Below are positions 31,051 through 42,230 of a stretch of 64,000 nt of DNA, piece by piece. The stretch lies in NCBI GenBank assembly GCA_030693515.1, contig JAUYAK010000063.1, positions 124,001 through 188,000 of the forward strand. The letters run 5' to 3'. The position numbers and the translations under genes were made by a program. The notes under the pieces are model-generated. The model saw nothing but the letters and a program-made list of their open reading frames with translations. It searched no databases and was not told the origin of the DNA. Each line of letters begins with the position of its first letter. Position 1 is the stretch's first letter. This stretch comes from Opitutaceae bacterium. GTDB lineage: Bacteria; Verrucomicrobiota; Verrucomicrobiia; Opitutales; Opitutaceae.

Positions 31051-31062
31051 TATTATCCCGCC
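31051..31062 (+). promoter_or_regulatory. -10 box TATTAT six bases before the ATG: possible leaderless start
   Basis: TATTAT at 31051-31056 is followed by CCCGCC and the ATG at 31063. With the usual 6-7 base -10 to +1 distance, transcription would begin on the A of the start codon. No Shine-Dalgarno sequence is present. A matching -35 box is not clear. Confidence 0.4.
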
Positions 31063-31866
31063 ATGAATCCTCCTCCCCTCGGCTCCTCCATGCACGCGAT
31101 CGATTACAAGATCCACGGCGACGACATGCAGTTCGTCGAGATCGAGCTCGATCCGCAGGAGGCGGTCGTGGCCGAGGCCGGCGGCATGATGTTCATGGAC
31201 GACGGCATCGCGCTGGAGACGATCTTCGGCGACGGATCGCGACGCGGCGGATTGTTCGACTCGCTGCTCGGGGCCGGCAAACGGCTGCTCACGGGCGAGT
31301 CGCTCTTCATGACGGTGTTTCAGAATCAAGGCCCGGGCCGCCGGCGCGTCGCGTTTGGCGCACCCTACCCTGGAAAAATCCTACCCGTGCACCTCGCCGA
31401 GATCGGGGGCGAGCTGATTGCACAGAAGGATTCGTTCCTCTGCGCCGCCAAGGGCGTGAGTGTGGGCATCGCATTCCAAAAGAAGATCGGCGCCGGCCTC
31501 TTCGGCGGCGAAGGCTTCATCATGCAGCGCCTCACGGGCGACGGCTGGACGTTCATCCACGCCGGCGGCACGCTCTACGAGCGCACGCTCGCGCCGGGCG
31601 AGGTGCTGCGCGTCGACACCGGCTGCATCGTCGCCTTCCAGCCCACCGTGGACTACGACATCCAGCTGGTCGGCGGCATCAAGACGGCCTTCTTCGGCGG
31701 CGAGGGCCTGTTCTTCGCGACACTACGCGGGCCCGGCCGCGTGTGGCTGCAATCGCTGCCCTTCTCCCGGCTCGCCGGCCGCATCATCGGCGCCGCCAAG
31801 GGCGGCCGCGAGGAAGGCTCCGTGCTAGGTGGCCTCGGTCGCATGCTCGACGGCGACAACCACTGA
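31063..31866 (+). CDS. TIGR00266/AIM24 family protein
   Basis: This is a 267-residue protein of the AIM24-like beta-helix family (TIGR00266). Characteristic parts are [27 protein letters not shown], in short EAGGMMFM (about 41-48), repeated [14 protein letters not shown] and [26 protein letters not shown]. The family forms a symmetrical beta-roll of unknown function. It probably stays in the cytosol. The start may be leaderless (see promoter entry). Confidence 0.9.
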   Translation: MNPPPLGSSMHAIDYKIHGDDMQFVEIELDPQEAVVAEAGGMMFMDDGIALETIFGDGSRRGGLFDSLLGAGKRLLTGESLFMTVFQNQGPGRRRVAFGAPYPGKILPVHLAEIGGELIAQKDSFLCAAKGVSVGIAFQKKIGAGLFGGEGFIMQRLTGDGWTFIHAGGTLYERTLAPGEVLRVDTGCIVAFQPTVDYDIQLVGGIKTAFFGGEGLFFATLRGPGRVWLQSLPFSRLAGRIIGAAKGGREEGSVLGGLGRMLDGDNH

Positions 31867-32020
31867 GAGGTCGCGGCGCTCGCGAGCGACGACACCGGCA
31901 TTGCCTCCTTGGCCTCGTGCGGGATGCACGACGGTTCATAATAACGGGATATCTCTTCCCTGAGGCTCTCAGCCTGCGCAGACCACCCCTTCCATTCGCT
32001 GGTCCCGGGCAGTTGGACAA

Positions 32021-32051
32021 TAAAAAGGGGCCCGGATTGCTCCGGGCCCCT
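32021..32051 (-). terminator. Rho-independent terminator of the small membrane gene
   Basis: AGGGGCCCGGA (32026-32036) pairs exactly with TCCGGGCCCCT (32041-32051). Read on the minus strand it has a GCAA tetraloop and is followed by TTTTTA. It lies 28 bases beyond the stop of the minus-strand gene at 32079. The 154 bases before it on the plus strand (31867-32020) hold nothing I recognise. Confidence 0.88.
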
Positions 32052-32078
32052 GTTGCAGGTTGGTTGTTTCGGAAGCTG

Positions 32079-32258
32079 TCAGCTGCGACCGAACAGACTC
32101 TTCCACGTGATGCCGTATTCCATGGCCGCGATGAGCAGCACCACGAGCACGGCGCCGAAGCCGACAACGGCCTCGATGTGGACTGAGTAAACGAAAGAAA
32201 GCACGAGCGCGGTTGCCAATAGGCCGAAGGGGACCGCAAGGATGATGTTCTTATTCAT
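32079..32258 (-). CDS. 59-residue membrane protein divergent from the LysR gene
   Basis: The protein starts MNKNIILAVPFGLLATALVL and has two hydrophobic helices (ILAVPFGLLATALVLSF; AVVGFGAVLVVLLIAAM) and a short tail ending WKSLFGRS. It is short, but it has all the marks of a real gene: a TATAAT -10 box (32308-32303) with TTCAAC 17 bases upstream, a purine-rich stretch before the ATG, and a strong terminator 28 bases after the stop. It is probably controlled by the divergent LysR-type regulator. Its function is unknown. Confidence 0.8.
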   Translation of the reverse strand: MNKNIILAVPFGLLATALVLSFVYSVHIEAVVGFGAVLVVLLIAAMEYGITWKSLFGRS

Positions 32259-32302
32259 GTTTTTGTATTGTTACTGCCGAACCTTCTCGGGTCGACGTCC
32301 CA

Positions 32303-32331
32303 ATTATACGGCATCCCTATCAATAGTTGAA
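32303..32331 (-). promoter_or_regulatory. Promoter of the 59-residue membrane gene (TTCAAC-N17-TATAAT)
   Basis: On the minus strand TTCAAC (32331-32326) is 17 bases from TATAAT (32308-32303). The predicted start lies near 32296, giving a leader of about 38 bases. The -35 overlaps that of the LysR gene on the other strand. Confidence 0.65.
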
Positions 32332-32355
32332 ATCGACTTTTCCTATCTCTACCAT
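32327..32355 (+). promoter_or_regulatory. Promoter of the LysR gene (TTGAAA-N17-TACCAT)
   Basis: TTGAAA (32327-32332) and TACCAT (32350-32355) are 17 bases apart. Transcription would start about 5 bases before the ATG (32367), nearly leaderless. The operator covers the spacer, the -10 and the start. Confidence 0.55.
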
Positions 32356-32368
32356 AGACATTTCCTAT
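32332..32368 (+). promoter_or_regulatory. OxyR-type operator over the LysR promoter and start codon
   Basis: The elements ATCG (32332), CTAT (32343), ATAG (32354) and CTAT (32365) are spaced by exactly 7 bases each. This is the spacing of the OxyR site ATAG-N7-CTAT-N7-ATAG-N7-CTAT; only one base of 16 differs. The halves are also direct repeats (ATCGACTTTTCCTAT and ATAGACATTTCCTAT). The last CTAT overlaps the start codon, so autorepression is likely. Confidence 0.65.
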
Positions 32369-33275
32369 GGAGCTACACCAACTCCGCTACTTCGTCGCAG
32401 TCGCCGAGACCGGGAACTTCACCCGTGCCTCAGAGCGCAGCCATGTGGCGCAACCATCTCTCAGCCAGCAGATCATAAAACTGGAAACCGAGGTCGGGCA
32501 CAAACTCTTCCACCGCTTGGGGCGAAAAGCCGTCCTGACCGAGGCAGGCACAGCCTTCCTAGACCGCGCCAAACGCATCCTATTTGAAGTTGAAAACGCA
32601 GCAAAGGAACTTGGCGATCACCCCAACCTCGGCCGCCGTATCACGGTAGGGGCTGTGCAAACGGTCATGCCCTACCTCATCACCCCTCTCATCGCGGAAC
32701 TTAAGCAATTGCACAGCAACCTCCTCGTCGATTCCCAAGAGGACTTTCGCAGCAACCTCGTCCGAGCTGTGGTAGAGGGCGATCTCGACCTCGCCGTCGT
32801 GCCCATGCCGGTGAAAGACCACCGCATCGCCATCGAGCCTTTGCTGGCGGAGCCGCTGCTTTTGGTGGTCGCCAAGAGCCACGCCATCGCCGGCCGCACC
32901 GAGATCAGCGTCAACGATCTCAAAGATGAGACTTTCGTCTCATTAGGTGACTCCAGTTCGCTCGCGGCCCAAATCCGGGCGTTTTTCGGCGATCAAAAAT
33001 TCCAGCCCCGCATCAGCCATCGCTGCGCACAGGTCGCTACGTTGAAGCAATTCGTGGCTTCTGGTCTCGGAATCTCCTTGTTGCCCGAACTGGCTCGCCA
33101 GCCCGGCGACCGCGACACGCTCACTTACCTGCGGCTCACCCACAGCGATCTCACCCGCGAACTCGTCGTCATCCGCCATCTCCAGCGCTACCAGAGTCGC
33201 GGGGTGGAGCAGTTTCTTTCGCAACTGCGCGTCTCGGTGCGTGGTCGCGGCGAGCCTCCGCGTCCCGCGGGCTGA
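32367..33275 (+). CDS. LysR-type regulator, OxyR-like but without the redox cysteines
   Basis: This is a 302-residue protein. The N-terminal winged helix (LRYFVAVAETGNFTRASER ... QPSLSQQIIKLE) and the substrate-binding domain are typical for LysR regulators and resemble OxyR (DLDLAVV, GLGISLLPELA). Where OxyR has LEDGHCLRD and, nine residues on, a second Cys, this protein reads LGDSSSLAA and Phe; both redox cysteines are missing. The only cysteine I see in this region is in HRCAQ. The operator over its own promoter still has OxyR spacing. It probably represses itself and controls the divergent membrane gene; the signal is unlikely to be disulfide formation. Confidence 0.9.
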   Translation: MELHQLRYFVAVAETGNFTRASERSHVAQPSLSQQIIKLETEVGHKLFHRLGRKAVLTEAGTAFLDRAKRILFEVENAAKELGDHPNLGRRITVGAVQTVMPYLITPLIAELKQLHSNLLVDSQEDFRSNLVRAVVEGDLDLAVVPMPVKDHRIAIEPLLAEPLLLVVAKSHAIAGRTEISVNDLKDETFVSLGDSSSLAAQIRAFFGDQKFQPRISHRCAQVATLKQFVASGLGISLLPELARQPGDRDTLTYLRLTHSDLTRELVVIRHLQRYQSRGVEQFLSQLRVSVRGRGEPPRPAG

Positions 33276-33315
33276 CGGTTGCCCTTTGGTCAAAATCACC
33301 AACGCTCCCCCTCCC

Positions 33316-35865
<2,550 letters not shown>

Positions 35866-35880
35866 GCTCATAAAAGCCAA

Positions 35881-35906
35881 GGCGGGGCCGCTTGCGCGGC
35901 CCCGCC
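35881..35906. terminator. Perfect 11-bp GC hairpin after the U32 gene
   Basis: GGCGGGGCCGC (35881-35891), loop TTGC, and the exact complement (35896-35906) lie 15 bases past the stop. It has an A-rich upstream flank (TAAAAGCCAA) but no T-run downstream on the plus strand. Read on the minus strand the loop is GCAA, as in the terminator at 32021-32051, and GCTTTTA follows. Confidence 0.55.
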
Positions 35907-36090
35907 AGGTCCAGCTTCAACTCAACAATTCCACGGGCCAAGCCCGCGCGAATTGTTCGTCCGTAGTGACCGATCCGGTCCGCGCCAGTTCCCGCTCCGC
36001 ACGAAATATCGTTCCCCTCACCACCGTGTCCTCCCGGATTTTCTAGTGTCGAATCCCGCGGAAAAACCCTCCACGGTCCGCACCAACCTC

Positions 36091-37329
36091 ATGCCGACGC
36101 CCGCCACCGCCTCGCCCGTCACCCTTCCGCCCGTTGCCGCGAGCAGCCCCTCCAAGCTAAGCGACCTCGAGATCAAGGACGCTCACCTCATCTTCAGTTC
36201 GGTCTGGCGGGATCTCGAAGCGGACGTAGGCCGCGAGCACCTCCGCTTCCCCAAGGAGATCATCCTCCTCGGTGGCGCGCCCGGCGCCGGCAAGGGCACC
36301 AACACCGCCTTCATTACCCAGAGCCGCGGCCTCACCTGCCCGCCCATCGTCGTCAGCACCTTGCTCGATTCGCCGGAAGCCCGCGCCCTCAAGAACGCCG
36401 GCAACATGGTGGGGGACCGCGAAGTCGTGGGCCTCCTCCTCCGCCAGCTCCTGCGCCCCGAATATCGGGACGGCGTCATCCTCGACGGTTTCCCCCGCAC
36501 CAAGGTCCAGGTCGAGTGCCTCAAGCTCCTCTTCGACAAGATGCAGGCGCTCCGCGGCGAGTTCTACGACACCCCGCTCAGCATCCATTTCCGCCAGCCG
36601 ACGATCCACATCATGGTCCTCTTCGTGGACGAGAAGGAATCCGTCCAACGCCAGCTCACGCGCGGCCGCGAGACCACCGCCCACAACAAGGAGGTCCGCC
36701 GCTCCGGCATCGGTGAGTTGCAGGAAGACCGGCCCACCGACCACGACGAAGCGCTCGCGCGCCGCCGCTACCGCGTCTTCAAGGAGCAGACGTGGGACGC
36801 GCTCCAATCGCTGAAGGAGATCTTCCACTATCACTTCATCAACGCCCAAGGCTCCTTCGAGGAGGTCGAGCAGAACATTCTCCGCGAGCTCGAATACCAG
36901 AGCACCCTCGAGCTCGACTCGCGCACGGTTGATCGCCTGCGCGGCATCCCGGTCGCCAGCGAGATCATTGTCGGCGCGCGCCAGCAGCTCGTGAAACGCC
37001 TGGATGCCTACGTGCTGGAGCAGGGCAAATTGTTCGCGCGCGTGACGGAATTCATCGAGAAAAAGATGATTCCGATCGTCATACGCCACGCGATCTCCGG
37101 CGTCGCGGTGATCAACACCGAAAACGCCGTGCTCGAGGATCCCCTCGCCCTCGCGATGGTGATCGATGTCTTCTCCGAGCGCGGCTACCACGCCGTGGTG
37201 GATCTGCACCGCATCGAGGTGCCCGAGCACTTCGACACCGCGACCGGCCGCATCGCCTGCCGCACCAAGAAAGTCTTCCGCATCCAGATCCGCTTCCAAG
37301 GCTCGGAGATTCGCCGCGGCCGAGCGTAG
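36091..37329 (+). CDS. Adenylate kinase-like nucleoside monophosphate kinase with C-terminal extension
   Basis: This is a 412-residue protein. The P-loop GGAPGAGKGTNTAF (about residues 60-73), the GNMVGDREVVGLLL and VILDGFPRTKVQ segments follow adenylate kinase, and RGRETTAHNKEVRR resembles the lid entry. The domain is followed by about 130 residues that I cannot place (VPASEIIVGARQQLVKRLD ... HAISGVAVINTENAVLEDPLALAMVID). Typical Adk has 215 residues, so this is a longer verrucomicrobial-type variant. The ATG at 36091 is used; a GTG at 36046 in frame is possible. There is no clear Shine-Dalgarno sequence. Confidence 0.75.
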   Translation: MPTPATASPVTLPPVAASSPSKLSDLEIKDAHLIFSSVWRDLEADVGREHLRFPKEIILLGGAPGAGKGTNTAFITQSRGLTCPPIVVSTLLDSPEARALKNAGNMVGDREVVGLLLRQLLRPEYRDGVILDGFPRTKVQVECLKLLFDKMQALRGEFYDTPLSIHFRQPTIHIMVLFVDEKESVQRQLTRGRETTAHNKEVRRSGIGELQEDRPTDHDEALARRRYRVFKEQTWDALQSLKEIFHYHFINAQGSFEEVEQNILRELEYQSTLELDSRTVDRLRGIPVASEIIVGARQQLVKRLDAYVLEQGKLFARVTEFIEKKMIPIVIRHAISGVAVINTENAVLEDPLALAMVIDVFSERGYHAVVDLHRIEVPEHFDTATGRIACRTKKVFRIQIRFQGSEIRRGRA

Positions 37330-37795
37330 CAAGGCGCCTTCAGTAATTGAACATCTGATATTGTCACAGAGAGCGCGGCATTTCGGCCAACGAACAGACG
37401 ACCGATTGCAATAGGCCCATTCCGGCACCAAAACCAGGTCCGGATAAGCCTAATGGTATATTGCCACTCGGACGATCCGGCGTCGGATTCCCGTCAAGAG
37501 GACTATCGGCATGGATTTCACATGCATTTGCATATAAATTCTTTAAGAATTACGATGCCATCAATCCCACAAGACCGTCGGCGCGGCTTACATTCGGTCC
37601 ATATGATTGCTGGCTCTGCACTCCATGCGAACCCCTCAAGTGCAGCCCTCACGCCGTCGTAAAAGCGCGTTCCGTCCACTATTCAGAATCAAATTTCCCA
37701 GGCTCAGTGATTACGGCCCCCAAAATGCTACACATTTACTAGTTGAGCAATCCGCGTCCTCAAGTGACTGATACCGCTCCACGCCAAGAATATTC
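37330..37795. other. AT-richer non-coding stretch ahead of the glycan cluster
   Basis: This stretch of 466 bases is visibly lower in GC than the flanks (especially 37500-37560 and 37680-37760). It contains the palindrome AATTCTT-T-AAGAATT at 37537-37551 and the near-palindrome ATGCATTTGCAT just before it (37523-37534). Two small frames of 70 and 93 codons exist but look random. It probably contains the regulatory region of the glycan operon. I see no promoter with both boxes that I would defend. Confidence 0.5.
37537..37551. repeat. 15-bp palindrome in the upstream region of the glycan operon
   Basis: AATTCTT and AAGAATT flank a single T. It could bind a dimeric regulator. It is about 245 bases before the ATG of the first gene. 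Confidence 0.4.
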
Positions 37796-40420
37796 ATGGA
37801 AAAAGACCTTAACACCGCAGCATTCAAACTACCACTACCGCCCAGCGCTCGAATACGGCCGCTTGAAGTCGGATCCCGTGCTTTGCACCTGACCAAGCGG
37901 CGGCTCGAGTCATTGCCAAGCGCGCATGCCACAGAAGACGTTGTTCCGCGCGTCGCAGGAAAATTTTTAGAGATCAGCGGCGAGCGGTTCCTGATCAAGG
38001 GCGTGACCTACGGAACGTTTGCAGCGAACGACGAAGGGGAGCCCTATCCATCGCATGGGCAGATGAAGGATGACTTCGCCCGGATGTGCGATGTAGGCAT
38101 CAACACCGTTCGGCTCTATACTCCGCCTTCGGATCGAATGGCGGATGCGGCAGCGGCCATGGGCCTCCAACTAATTCCCGACATTTGCTGGGGGCCGCGG
38201 ACGTGCGAGTGGGACTACGCGGAGTGGTGGAAGAAAGCGGTCGAGCGAACAGCCGAGCAGGCGCGTCGCCTGCGCGGGCATCCCGCGTTGCTCATGCTTT
38301 CGATCGGCAACGAGATTCCGCCCCTCATGGTCCGCTGGTATGGGCGCACGCGCACGGAAGAGTATCTCAGAATTCTCTATGACGCGGTGAAAGCGGAGTC
38401 GCCCGAGGCGATCGTCACCTACGTGAATCATCCGCCGACGGAATACCTCAATCTTCCGTTCCTCGATGTCCTCTCGTTCAACGTCTATCTGAACCGCGAG
38501 TCGGACTTCCGCTCGTATCTGGCACGGCTGCACAGCCTGGCAGGCGACCGGCCGCTTTTCCTCGGCGAACTCGGTTTCGACAGCCAGGAGTTCGGAGATG
38601 CCGAGCAGGCCCGTTACCTCTCGTGGCAGTTACGGGCGATCTTCGAGAAAGGACTCTGCGGCGCGGCCGTGTATGCTTGGACCGACGAGTGGACGATCTT
38701 CGACTCGCAGATCAACGGCTGGTCCTTCGGACTCACCACGGCGGATCGCCGCCCGAAGCCGGCGCTGGCGGCCGTCCGGGAGGTTTTCTCCACCGACATC
38801 TACCGGCTGCGCCCCACGCCCTGGCCGAAGGTGAGCGTCGTGGTGGCGGCTTACAACGGCGCCGCCACCCTCGGCGGGTGCCTTGCGGGAATCGCGCGCC
38901 TAGAATATCCCGACTACGAACTCATCGTGATCGACGACGGCTCGACGGATGCCACCGCCGAGATCGCCATCCGCCATGGAGCGCGGCCGATCCGCGTGCC
39001 CAACGGCGGCCTCAGCCGCGCGCGCAACCTTGGCATCGAGGCCGCCAATGGCGAGATCGTGGCCTTCATCGACAGCGACGCCTTTCCCGATCCGCATTGG
39101 CTCTACCACATCGTCACGGCGATGGAGGAGAAGAAGGGCGCAGCCGCGGGTGGCCCCAATCTCATCCCGCCCGGGGTCGGCTTCGTGGAGGAGTGCGTCG
39201 ATTGTGCGCCGGGCAACCCCACCCACGTCCTGCTCGACGATGAGCGTGCAGAGCACATCCCGGGTTGCAACATGGCGTATCGCAAAAGCGCGCTGCTCGA
39301 GATCGGCATGTTCGATCCGACGCACCGCGCGGCGGGCGACGATGTCGATGTCTGCTGGAAGCTGCTCGTGCGCGGCCACACCATTGCCTTCAGCCCGAGT
39401 GCCGTGGTTTTTCACCACCGGCGCGGCACCGTGCAGAGCTTCCTCAAGCAGCAGAAGGGCTACGGCTACGCCGAGGCTCACCTCCAACGCCGTTATCCCG
39501 GCCGCTACAATTTCTTCGGCCACCAAGTCTGGCGTGGGCACGTCTATGACACCGTCAGCCACAGCATCCGCCAGCACGGCGTGCCGTTCCTGTTTCAGTC
39601 GCGGGTTTATCAGGGCAGTTTTTGCGGAGAGCAGTTTCAATCCGTCTATCAGCCTTTTCTCAACTGGTGGATTCAGGTCTTCACGGCCGTCGAATGGCAG
39701 GTAGTGACCCTTGGCCTGCTCCTTTCCGGTGCCCTCGGGCTCGCCTTTTCAGAACCGAGCGCGTTTGTGCCGCTCGTCCTTGGCGGCGCCATGTTTGCCA
39801 AGTCGATCGCGAGCGCGATTCTCTGCGCGCGGCATTCAAGCTATCGCAAACCATGGCGCGGCGCAGCCCGCGTTCGCGGGACCGCGCTGGTCGCCTGGCT
39901 CCACTACGTCCAGCCCTTGGCCCGCGCATGGGGTCGGTTCAAGGGTTGGTGGTCGGAGGGCGGCACTCACTACCGGTATCCGGCTTCCCAGCGCCTTTAT
40001 GGAAACTTGCTTCAACGTTCGCAGTTGCTTGAAGGCTTGCAGGGTCACCTACGGATGTGCGGGTGGCTGGCCCAGCCGGCTGACGAATGGAGCGAATACG
40101 ATCTCGAGATCCCAGGACCGGGTCCCTATCGGCTTTTCCTCACCACCGTCTATGAAGATGACGTCGCCCACTCGGTCCACTATGTGCGTTACCGGATTAC
40201 GTCCAAAATGAAATGGTTCGCGCCCCTGATTCTCGCCGGTATTGCAATTGGGTTGGCGGGAATCGCATTCGTCCCCTCGTTTCTGCCTGTCGCGCCCGCG
40301 CTGCTGTTCATCGGACGAAAATTCCTGACCGCCAGGCGCTCCATGACCAATGCAATTTCCCAGCTCACGATGGAATACGCCGGCGTAGTGGGGATGACGA
40401 AGGCGCGCGACGACTTCTAA
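37796..40420 (+). CDS. Glycoside hydrolase (clan GH-A-like)-GT2 glycosyltransferase fusion, membrane protein
   Basis: This is an 874-residue protein. Residues 55-340 form a TIM-barrel glycosidase-like domain with likely acid/base Glu173 (SIGNEIPP) and nucleophile Glu258 (LFLGELGFD). From 345 a family-2 glycosyltransferase domain follows: VVVAAYNGAATL, IVIDDGSTDAT (Asp380-381), IDSDAFPDPHW (Asp427/429), GDDVDVCWKL (about 514-523) and KQQKGYGYAEA. One or two transmembrane helices lie near 655-710. A hydrolase (or transglycosylase) joined to a transferase recalls NdvB-type glucan synthases, where ring closure or branching accompanies chain growth. The next gene begins inside its stop (TAATG). 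The product may be a (cyclic) glucan; this is inference. Confidence 0.85.
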   Translation: MEKDLNTAAFKLPLPPSARIRPLEVGSRALHLTKRRLESLPSAHATEDVVPRVAGKFLEISGERFLIKGVTYGTFAANDEGEPYPSHGQMKDDFARMCDVGINTVRLYTPPSDRMADAAAAMGLQLIPDICWGPRTCEWDYAEWWKKAVERTAEQARRLRGHPALLMLSIGNEIPPLMVRWYGRTRTEEYLRILYDAVKAESPEAIVTYVNHPPTEYLNLPFLDVLSFNVYLNRESDFRSYLARLHSLAGDRPLFLGELGFDSQEFGDAEQARYLSWQLRAIFEKGLCGAAVYAWTDEWTIFDSQINGWSFGLTTADRRPKPALAAVREVFSTDIYRLRPTPWPKVSVVVAAYNGAATLGGCLAGIARLEYPDYELIVIDDGSTDATAEIAIRHGARPIRVPNGGLSRARNLGIEAANGEIVAFIDSDAFPDPHWLYHIVTAMEEKKGAAAGGPNLIPPGVGFVEECVDCAPGNPTHVLLDDERAEHIPGCNMAYRKSALLEIGMFDPTHRAAGDDVDVCWKLLVRGHTIAFSPSAVVFHHRRGTVQSFLKQQKGYGYAEAHLQRRYPGRYNFFGHQVWRGHVYDTVSHSIRQHGVPFLFQSRVYQGSFCGEQFQSVYQPFLNWWIQVFTAVEWQVVTLGLLLSGALGLAFSEPSAFVPLVLGGAMFAKSIASAILCARHSSYRKPWRGAARVRGTALVAWLHYVQPLARAWGRFKGWWSEGGTHYRYPASQRLYGNLLQRSQLLEGLQGHLRMCGWLAQPADEWSEYDLEIPGPGPYRLFLTTVYEDDVAHSVHYVRYRITSKMKWFAPLILAGIAIGLAGIAFVPSFLPVAPALLFIGRKFLTARRSMTNAISQLTMEYAGVVGMTKARDDF

Positions 40421-42210
40421 TGTTTCGCAAGCTCCTCCCGTATTGGCGGCCGACGCTCGGGCGTTCGTCTGCCGGAGTGGCCGCGCTTCTTTGTGCGGCA
40501 GGCCTTGAGTTGCTCCTGCCTTGGCCGATCAAATGGCTTATCGACCATGTGCTTGGCACCCAACCGGCCCCGGCACTGCTCGCGCAAATCTGGCCGCCGT
40601 TCGCCAGCGGAGACAAGATAGGAGCGCTTTGGGGCATTTGCCTGGCAGTCGTCCTTTTTGCCGTCGCCCACCGGTTTGCCACCTTGGTCAGTCAGTTGTT
40701 GCTAATCGGTGTGGGCGGGCGGGTCGTTCTCCAACTGCGCTGCCGTGGCTACGAACAGTTTTGCCGGCTCTCCGTCGCCTACCACGACAAGACCAAGGTC
40801 GGTGATTCGCTCTACCGCGTCGCCTACGATACCCAAGCCGCGATGTCGCTGATCAGCGGGGGCATCGTGCCGTTGCTGCAGGGGGCACTAATTTTGGTGG
40901 GCGTCTTGGTGATTATGGTCCGCATGGATCTCTTTTTGACGCTGGTGGCCTCCGCGATTGCGCCGATATTTTGGCTTTGCATCCGGATTTTCGGCAAAAG
41001 GATCGACGGACATTCGCGTCGCTATCACGAAAATGAAAGTGCCCTGCTTTCCACCGTGCAGGAATCGCTGTCCTCCATGCGTGCGATGCAGGCGTTCACG
41101 CGTGAACCGGACACCGCGTTGCGCTTTGGCGAACAGGCGAAGAGCAGCTTTCGGATCAATTTACGGCTGGTGAAAACGCAGCTGCTGTTCGGCGGAAGCG
41201 TCGGCTTGGCGATGGCGGCGGGCACGGCAGTCGCCATGTGGTTTGGCGCCCATCGCGTCCTGGCGGGTCAACTTTCAGCCGGCGATATCCTCGTCTTCCT
41301 CGCCTACCTCGCGATGCTCTACCAGCCGCTGAACGCCTTCAGCCAGAGCGCCTCGGTCGTGCAGTCGGCGCGCGCCCAGCTCCGCCGCGTCTTCGAGGTG
41401 CTCGATGCCTCCCCGGAAATCGTCGACCGCCCTGGAGCTCGTGCGCTCGCGACGGTCCGGGGCGAGATCGAGTTCCGGGACGTCGCGTTTGCCTACAATC
41501 CTCCGGAACCCGTCCTAAAGGAGGTCTCCTTCAGGACCCGACCGGGCGAAGTAATCGCTCTCGTCGGCCCAACGGGCGCGGGCAAGAGCACGCTCTCAAG
41601 CCTGCTCCTGCGGTTTTACGATCCGACCGGCGGCGCGGTGCTGCTCGACGGCCACGACTTGCGCGACCTGCCGCTCGCGTGGCTGCGCCGGCAGGTGAGC
41701 GTCGTCCTCCAAGATGCGTTGCTGCTCTCCGGCACAATTCGCGACAACATCGCCTACGGCCGCCCCGAGGCATCGATGGCGGAAATCGAAGCCGCCGCGC
41801 GCAAGGCGCAGGCGGACGAATTTATCCGCTCCCTGCCCGAGGGGTATCAAACAAACGTGGCTGAACGCGCCGTGAACCTCTCCGGCGGCCAGAAGCAGCG
41901 GCTCGCGATCGCGCGCGCGTTTCTCAAGGACGCGCCCATCCTCGTGCTCGACGAGCCCACCTCGGCCCTCGACGTGCAGACCGAGGAGGCGCTGCTCGTC
42001 GCCCTGAAGACGCTGATGCAGGGCCGCACGACGTTCATCATCGCGCACCGGCTCTCGACCGTGCGGCTGGCGGACCGGATCATAGTCATGCGCGACGGGC
42101 GCATCGTCGAGCAAGGCTCCCATGCGGCGCTGATGGGCCGGGAGTCCTTCTATCGCACACTGCACCAAACGCAGTCCAGTGGAGCTGTGAGCGCGGACGT
42201 TGCCAGCTAA
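40420..42210 (+). CDS. ABC exporter with fused membrane and ATPase domains
   Basis: This is a 596-residue protein of the MsbA/NdvA type. Six membrane helices lie in 1-320, then the ATPase with Walker A GPTGAGKST (about 383-391), signature LSGGQKQRLAIARAF (from 487), Walker B ILVLDEPTSALD (about 506-517) and H-loop IIAHRLST. The ATG overlaps the TAA of the GH-GT2 gene, so translation is coupled. One-piece exporters of this kind move cyclic glucans (NdvA/ChvA), lipids or peptides; beside a GH-GT2 synthase a glycan is most likely. The membrane domain works as a homodimer. Confidence 0.9.
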   Translation: MFRKLLPYWRPTLGRSSAGVAALLCAAGLELLLPWPIKWLIDHVLGTQPAPALLAQIWPPFASGDKIGALWGICLAVVLFAVAHRFATLVSQLLLIGVGGRVVLQLRCRGYEQFCRLSVAYHDKTKVGDSLYRVAYDTQAAMSLISGGIVPLLQGALILVGVLVIMVRMDLFLTLVASAIAPIFWLCIRIFGKRIDGHSRRYHENESALLSTVQESLSSMRAMQAFTREPDTALRFGEQAKSSFRINLRLVKTQLLFGGSVGLAMAAGTAVAMWFGAHRVLAGQLSAGDILVFLAYLAMLYQPLNAFSQSASVVQSARAQLRRVFEVLDASPEIVDRPGARALATVRGEIEFRDVAFAYNPPEPVLKEVSFRTRPGEVIALVGPTGAGKSTLSSLLLRFYDPTGGAVLLDGHDLRDLPLAWLRRQVSVVLQDALLLSGTIRDNIAYGRPEASMAEIEAAARKAQADEFIRSLPEGYQTNVAERAVNLSGGQKQRLAIARAFLKDAPILVLDEPTSALDVQTEEALLVALKTLMQGRTTFIIAHRLSTVRLADRIIVMRDGRIVEQGSHAALMGRESFYRTLHQTQSSGAVSADVAS

Positions 42211-42230
42211 TCGCTGCGGGGCGAACTCCG

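Noticed and set aside
32367-33275. Naming the LysR gene oxyR
   Set aside because: Both redox cysteines are absent; only the operator spacing agrees.
36046-36090. GTG start at 36046 for the adenylate-kinase-like gene
   Set aside because: It adds 15 non-conserved residues and has no ribosome-binding site; the ATG at 36091 was preferred, though weakly.
37453-37742. Two overlapping frames of 70 and 93 codons in the AT-rich gap
   Set aside because: There is no hydrophobic or domain pattern and no ribosome-binding site; frames of this length occur by chance.
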